A stretch of DNA of 9,324 nucleotides from Gemmatimonadota bacterium (GTDB lineage Bacteria; JBHIER01; G020348925), in contig CP070758.1 of assembly GCA_020348925.1 (NCBI GenBank), forward strand, positions 1,914,179 to 1,923,502, in the 5' to 3' direction. Positions 1 to 6,800 of the stretch are shown here, piece after piece (within the stretch, counting starts at the first letter, position 1; each line of letters begins with the position of its first letter). Position numbers and translations under genes: made by a program. A model generated the notes under the pieces. The model searched no databases and had not been told where the DNA came from. It worked only from the letters and a program-made list of their open reading frames with translations.

Positions 1-886
1 GAATCCCCGAACCCCCGATGCCCCCCCACAAAACCGGATAAAATAAAGCCTCCACCGGCATGAAAAACCCCCAACGCGCCAACCCCAAAAAGAACTTCGG
101 ATAGGCGCTGTTGGATACCTCATTTACCACCCTGGCCCACACATCGTAGGGCACATTCTCACACGGGTAGCGCGGACTCCAGCGAATAGCCCGCGCATGC
201 ACCGGCTGCACCCGACGCCCGTCCGGCCCCACGTAGATCCGCTCCGGATAGGGCAGAAACTCGATCTCCACCTCACCCCACTCGCCATCGCATTTGAACC
301 CCCGCACCCTCATGATCACAGGATCCTCCGGCTCCTGTCCGTCCGGCCAGACCGTCACGTACACACTGTCCCTGTCCGAAGGAGTTCCGAAAGGCTGCAG
401 AACCAGAAGGGTCTCGCTCAATGTAACCTCCCATCCTACAGGGACATCTTCAAGAAACAGGGCGACCGTTAGAGGCATACCGGTATCGTTCCATACCGGA
501 ATCGCAATCGGTTTCAAATTCCACCGCACCGGCTCATGATCCCACGGCTCATCCGGCCAGACCGTCATCCGACACCGACGACTGAAATACCGCACATCCG
601 GATCGTCAAAACAGAAGTTCATATCCCGGTTCCAGGATATCAACAGGTTTCTCGCCCACCAGTTCTTCTCGTCAGAAAAATGATGATACCCGCATTCGCA
701 CACCACGGTATCGGCTCCGTCTCCTGTAACGGAAGCGGAACTCACACAGTAAGGTTCCGCCCCAACAGGAGGCATTGTGAATAGTCCCCACGGAGCGTCA
801 TAAAATTCGACAAATACGGACGCACTGGTCTCACAGGTGTTATGGAAGATGGCCTGAACCGCATAATCATCGCACACGCACGGATA
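1..886 (-). other. Ig-like C-terminal domains with an internal duplication (residues 2624-2918, continuing)
   Basis: One Ig-like domain starts at YPCVCDDYAVQAIFHN (Tyr2624) and contains VFVEFYDAPWGLF, CECGYHH and WWARNLLISWN. A second domain of NEW3/CARDB-like character follows at about residues 2752-2833: IPVWNDTGMPLTVALFLEDV, PVGWEVTLSETLLVLQPFG, then DSVYVTVWPDG. At Tyr2863 a second copy of the first domain begins (YPCENVPYDVWARVVNE ... ARWGFFMPV) and is cut by the window edge. The domain family assignment rests on strand pattern and recalled motifs, and is tentative. Confidence 0.55.
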
Positions 887-3800
887 CGCACCACGGTACG
901 GATGGCTCCACGTAATATCCTGTTCCTGTAACTCGATACACCCGGCATCGTATTCCAGGCACGCCCTCACCATGTACTCATATCCGGCAAAACACTTCCA
1001 CATCCCCTGCTCCGCATTGTAGATCCACGAAGCGCTTGCAACGTGACCGGCATCGGCCAAGATCCTGGGCCGATCCCTCCCCGCCTTCATCGTCCACACC
1101 ACGTAGAAACAGCTCTTGGCCGGAATCTGAAGACACACGCTATCCCCCAAAACCACCCTCTCCCAATCCCAATTCCCCATGAAACCACCCGAGTCAAATG
1201 CACCCAACAACTCGCCCAACGGTCCCTCACCCCTGCCGAGAGGCTCACACACAGGACACGGCCCCTCAGGACCGAGATGAACCGACAGATCCACAGAACC
1301 GGGATCGTACCACTGAAAAGAGATCGACGTCAACCGGGCCTGGCCCAGAGGATTGTAGAAACCCACGGCATAACTGTCCTGATCCGCGTACTGGGGACTG
1401 CTGCCAACGAGAAAATCGTCGGCAGTGCCCATCAAATTATTCTGGAGACACGTGTCCCCCCAGGCCACCGCACAGGGATACAGCCAGGGAACATAATCCA
1501 CATTCGCAGAAGGGGGTAAAATGAGTTCACCCTGGCCCAGAGGATTGTTATCGTGCTGGGGGCCGGTGCAGGAATCCCAGTAATTGTTCTCAGCGTCGAC
1601 GACGCCGTCGTGAGCCACCACCTCAACGGCCACCCTGCACGTATTATTATTGAAATGACATTGGTTGACAGCACATCCGGAAATGGATCCGCCTGAGATG
1701 TGAGGTCCCAGCAGCAGAGCCGGACTGCAATTCGTGAACTCAAATCCTACGATGGTTATATTGTTTGCCTGAACCGTAATCCCCGGTCCACCTCCACCGT
1801 CGATGATGGGCTTTGATCCGGCTTCAAGAGTCAGACCATCCTTCGTCAGCACGATCCCACCTCCGTATAGTCCGTCGTAGACAACCACTGTACCGCCGGT
1901 CTCCACGGCATCGTGGCCGTTCTGGATGGTATCGAAGCCATTCCATCCCTTGAGGATGTCCTCTCCTGAGCGGCCCTTGCCGAGGTGCGTTCCCCACACC
2001 TCATCGGCCCAGTCGTCGTCGACATAGACCATTGCGTACGCAACCTCGACCCCCTGAGAAACAGGAAATCCGCACGAACCTGCCCCCTCATCTCCGGGTA
2101 CATCAAAACCGAGTTTTGTACGGTACCGTTCCACCTCGAGGGCGGCCAGGGCGTAGCCGCCTGCTTGAGTCGTACGCATGCCTGAGATCAGGGCAGACCC
2201 CACAAAGTCAGGGGGAACCTCGGGAAGGTCTTCGAAAACGACATACGTCACCTGCTTCTGTTTCAGCCTCCAATACAGGGAATCCACCGCCAGACCGGCT
2301 TCGTCAAAGAGAAAAAGTACACAGTCCGTGTAACCGGGATTGGGATTGACGTTCTGGAGGGCGATTTCAGAGGTTATACCCGATGTATGCAAGGCTTTCC
2401 AGATCCCGGGAATAGCGATCACACCCACATCGGAAACCCAGTGAGGTGGAAGGGCATTATACGTCACGGCCTCCATGAGATACGGCGGCTGAGTCAGAGA
2501 GCCCTTGAAAAGAGTTACAACGGAAGAGATGTTCGGTGCCGACAGGGGACCGGCGGGAGTGTACGAAGCCTGTGACTCCACGCGGACCGCCCCGACGTTG
2601 AGTCCGGAAAGATCATTGAGGCGCGGCAGGGTGAAATTCTCCGATCCCCGGGGACAGACCCAATCGACCAGGGTCGTAATAATATCCCCTTCATCATCAA
2701 GGAAATAGACCTTCACCTTGGCGTTGGTCACCGGACTCAGGTTCTGAACCGTGATCGTCGTCTCCCAGCCCTGGTCTTCGCGAAACATGAGGGGTGCGTA
2801 GTTGATCGTCGAACCGGCAGTGAAGCCCGCATCAGGGACGTCTGACGGAACGCCGGTGTGCGTCATCAAGACATCTTCGCCCACATGATCGATCACAACG
2901 CCCAGGGGTTGGGACGACCGCAACCAGGCCGAGCCCACAAAGTCCGGCCCCACGCAGTCGGAAGCGTCATAGAGATATGTTTCACCAGGAGCCAGGATTG
3001 AAATCTCGCTGATTGTGGCGCGCAGACAGTCGCCCTGCTCCCGGAACCAGATCTCCACCGAGGCGCACTCAACTCCGGCGTTCTGGATAGAGAGCCAGGA
3101 ATTGAACCCTTGGGGCACATCGGCGTAGACAAGGGGCGCATAATAGGCGTACCCGCCTGAGACAGGATCGGTCACACCCACCATCCCCTCACAAATACCG
3201 GAATAGGAAGAGGTAACAGGAACACCGGGTGTAGCATCGCCCGGTGCCGTTCGTTTCACCGTGGCGGTCAGGGGTTGGCCGTCAGGCTCCGTCGTTTCGT
3301 CCGGTTGAATCAAGGGCTCGTTTTGAAAGGACAGCAGGATGGCCGACCGGGCGAGGTCCGGAGATAGTACGGTCCACCCGGCGTTGGGGGGGAGCCACTG
3401 CTTGTTCCATGTATCCAGCGGACCGTTGTGATCAGGGGGACAGTTGCCGGCATCTCCCCAGTATATTACGGCAACCCATGTCCCTTCCTGGCCTACGTTC
3501 TGGACACGAATCGAGGCCTCCCAACCTGACCAGCCAATTTCACTCACAACCGCGGGGGCGAGGATCCGGGTGCCGATCGCAGGCAAGGGCGAAGGGGAAG
3601 GTGGCGGCTCAGGGGTGCACTCGGGGAGGATCTCAAATTCAAACTCATTGAGCACTGTGAAGCTTTGAGAGCCGCCTATTTCGTCTCCAGGTAAGTCATG
3701 TCCCATTGTTGTACCCATCCGTCCGACTTCCACGGCAGCCAGTCCGAAGCCCCCGTCCTGGGTGGTGTGCGTGGCAGCAATCATGGCTGACCCCTCAAAA

Positions 3801-6800
3801 CCCTCATTGATATATCCCCAGGCGTCGAAATTAATGTACTCCACCTGATTTTCGTTCAATCTTTCGCACACGTAGTCCAGCAGACCGCTTTCGTCATAAA
3901 CGAGTATGGCAAAGTCCGTGTACCCTGGATTCGGATTGATATTCTGGATGGCGACTTCAGACGTCCACTCTCCTACGCCCTTGTCCAGGCCGGGCAGGGC
4001 CAACAGGCCGACCTCCGTATCCTCCAGAGACGGAAAGGCGTTGTACATCGTCGCCTCCCTCGGCTCGCTCCCGCTGTATCTCACGAGACCGACCACGGAG
4101 TGTATACCGGCCACGTCTCCGGAAGGACCGCATGCTGGCCACCAATTCTGCGAGGAGATGCGCGCCGCCCCCACATGGTGCCCGGGGAGCTCTTGTGTGG
4201 CGGACAGAACGAAGCTCTTCGATCCTTCCGGGCAGATCCAGCTCTCCTGTGTGTTGATGATGTTGCCACTGGCATCCATGAAATCCACCCAGACCAGGGC
4301 GTCGATCCCTGCGCTCAGATTTTGAACTGTGATTGTCGTCTCCCAGCCGTGATACTCTCGAAAGAAGAGAGGCGCGTAATTGACCTCCGACCCCGAGGCG
4401 CTCGCCGGCAGCCCGACGTACGTCAAGAGCAGATCGTTGCCCACGTGGTCGACCACAATGCCCAAGGGCTGCGAAGCTCTGAGCCAGGCCGACCCCGCAA
4501 ATGAGGGTCCGACACTGTTCCTGGCATCGAATAGAACTGTTTCCCCAGGCGCTAAAAGTGGGACTTCACGGATCGTAGCCTGCTGACAATCATCCTGCCC
4601 CCTGAACCAGATCTCAACGGAGGTACATTCGTCACCCGAGTTCTGGATATTCAGCCAGGAGGTGAATCCGTTGTCCCCGTCGGCGTACACCAGAGGCGCA
4701 AAGTAACCGTAACCGCCCACATAGGGATCGTACACGCCTTCTACCTCTTCGGAGATCCCGGAATAGGATGAATTGACGGATACCCCGGGTTCGACATCCC
4801 CGGGTCCTGAGCGACGAACAGTGACGGCCAGGGGCGGATCATCGAAAAGACCGAAATCGAAACCGGACCACGTCGAGCCCTCCCGAAAAGCCCTGTCGAA
4901 GCGACGCCATTCGTCATCATCCCCGATCACGTCTGATCCGAGGGATGCACACACTCCGTCAGCAAAAATATCCTCGCCAGTCTCCCCACCACTCAGTGAG
5001 TAGACAATGCCTGAAATCGCTCCACCCAAAATTCCCGAACCCCTAAATCGCCAGGCGGTGCCGGGTTTCAACATCCCACTGCAGGCCACTCTCAGGGGAC
5101 CAACGGCTTGAGGAGGACAGGGACCGGACTCACCCCACAACACCAGGGCCACCTTCGCATAGACCTCCCCTACATTCTGAACTTCAATCCAGGGGTCGAC
5201 CCCCGCATCGTTATCGCCAATAGCGCCCAGGACCGGTAACTGGATGCGGGTCCCCCCTGTGGCCAGTGGTGTCGGTGTATACGGTGGCTGGGGAAAAGGT
5301 TCAGGAATCTCTTCAAAGGCAGTGCCGTCGAATACGGGCAGACCCGGGGATCCGGATACTTCGTCACCAGGGATGTGCCAGCCAAAGGCCGTGCCCCACC
5401 GCTCGAGGGCCATGGTTGCCAGAGCGTAGCCGCCGCTCTGGGTCGTTGAAAGAGCCGAGATAACAGCCATGCCGACAAAACCGGGACTGATGACATCCCA
5501 CGTATTGAGGTCGATGTACTTCACCTGATTGGCCTCTATACTCTCGGATACGGAGTCCAGAAAACCGTTCTGATCGTAAATGAGGACGGCGAGATCGGTG
5601 ATCCCCGGACTGGGGTTGAGGTTCTGGATGGCAATCCCGGAGATCCACCCCTGTGCATCCTTGTGAAGGCCGGGAAAGGCCACCACATCCACATCAGTAA
5701 CCCAATGAGATGGAAGCGCATTGTACGCCACCGCCTCCATCATAACATTCCCATCGTATTTAACAAGACTCACCACAGACTGAACATTCCAGTCCTGAGA
5801 CTCCACCCGAACTGCGCCCACTTCCTGTCCGGGCAGGGTGCCGATGACAGGAAGAGTAAAATCCTCAGCCCCTCCCGGGCAGATCGCACCATCCATGGTA
5901 ACAATGACACTCCCGTCCGCCTCCAGAAAATCGACCTGGATCACTGTGGAGACCGTTGAGCTCAGGTTCTGAACCGTGATGATGGTTTCCCAGCCCCGAT
6001 CCTCCCGAAAAATCAAGGGGGCATAGTTGACCGGCGATCCGGCGGTGAAATCCGACTCCGGAACATCGGCCGGCACACCGGTGTACGTCATGAGCATATC
6101 ATTCCCGATCTGATCGACCACGATTCCCAGTGGTTGTGAGGACCTCAACCGCGTTGAGCCGACGAATCCCGGTCCCACGCAGTACATGGCACCGAACCCA
6201 ACTGTCTCACCCGGTGCCAGAAATGGAATTTCGCAGATCGTCGCCTGCTGACAGTCATCCCGCCTCCGGAACCAGAGTTCCACCGAAGTACACTCGTCCC
6301 CTGAGTTTTGAATATACAACCAGGAGGTGATTCCATTGGCTGCACCGGCATAGACGAGAGACGCATAATAGCTGTAACCGCCAAAGACAGGATCGTAGAC
6401 GCCCTCCACCTCCCCGCAGATCCCTGAATACGAGGAATTAACAGATACCCCAGGGGTATCATCCCCGGGTCCGGTGCGACGAACCGTCACCGCCAGGTCC
6501 GGACTTTGATACAGGCCGAAGTCGAAGCCGAACCACGTCAAATCCTCCCGAAAGGCCCTGTCGAAGCGGCGCCACTCGTCATCATCCCCCATCACATTCT
6601 CGTACAGGGCTTCACAGACGGCATCTGCGAAGATATCTCCTCCAGCTTCCCCGGCGTTCAGGGAGTAGACAATGGCCGATTTCGCTCCAATTGGAATCTG
6701 GGCGTCTTTGAAGTGCCAGGCGGTGCCGGGTTTCAACAGCCCACTGCACTCCACCTTCACAGGTCCATTGGCCTGAGGGGGACAGTCGCCGGACTCACCC

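Noticed and set aside
1043-1519. A 158-codon plus-strand ORF, with other plus-strand ORFs across 197-8587
   Set aside because: All lie opposite the giant frame. Their translations are low-complexity and rich in Arg/Pro/His, and repeated copies of them simply mirror the repeats of the real gene.
1475-2029. Pectate lyase or other polysaccharide-degrading enzyme
   Set aside because: The segment has only beta-helix cap and end motifs, is short, and shows no recognisable catalytic residues. Naming an enzyme would go beyond the sequence.
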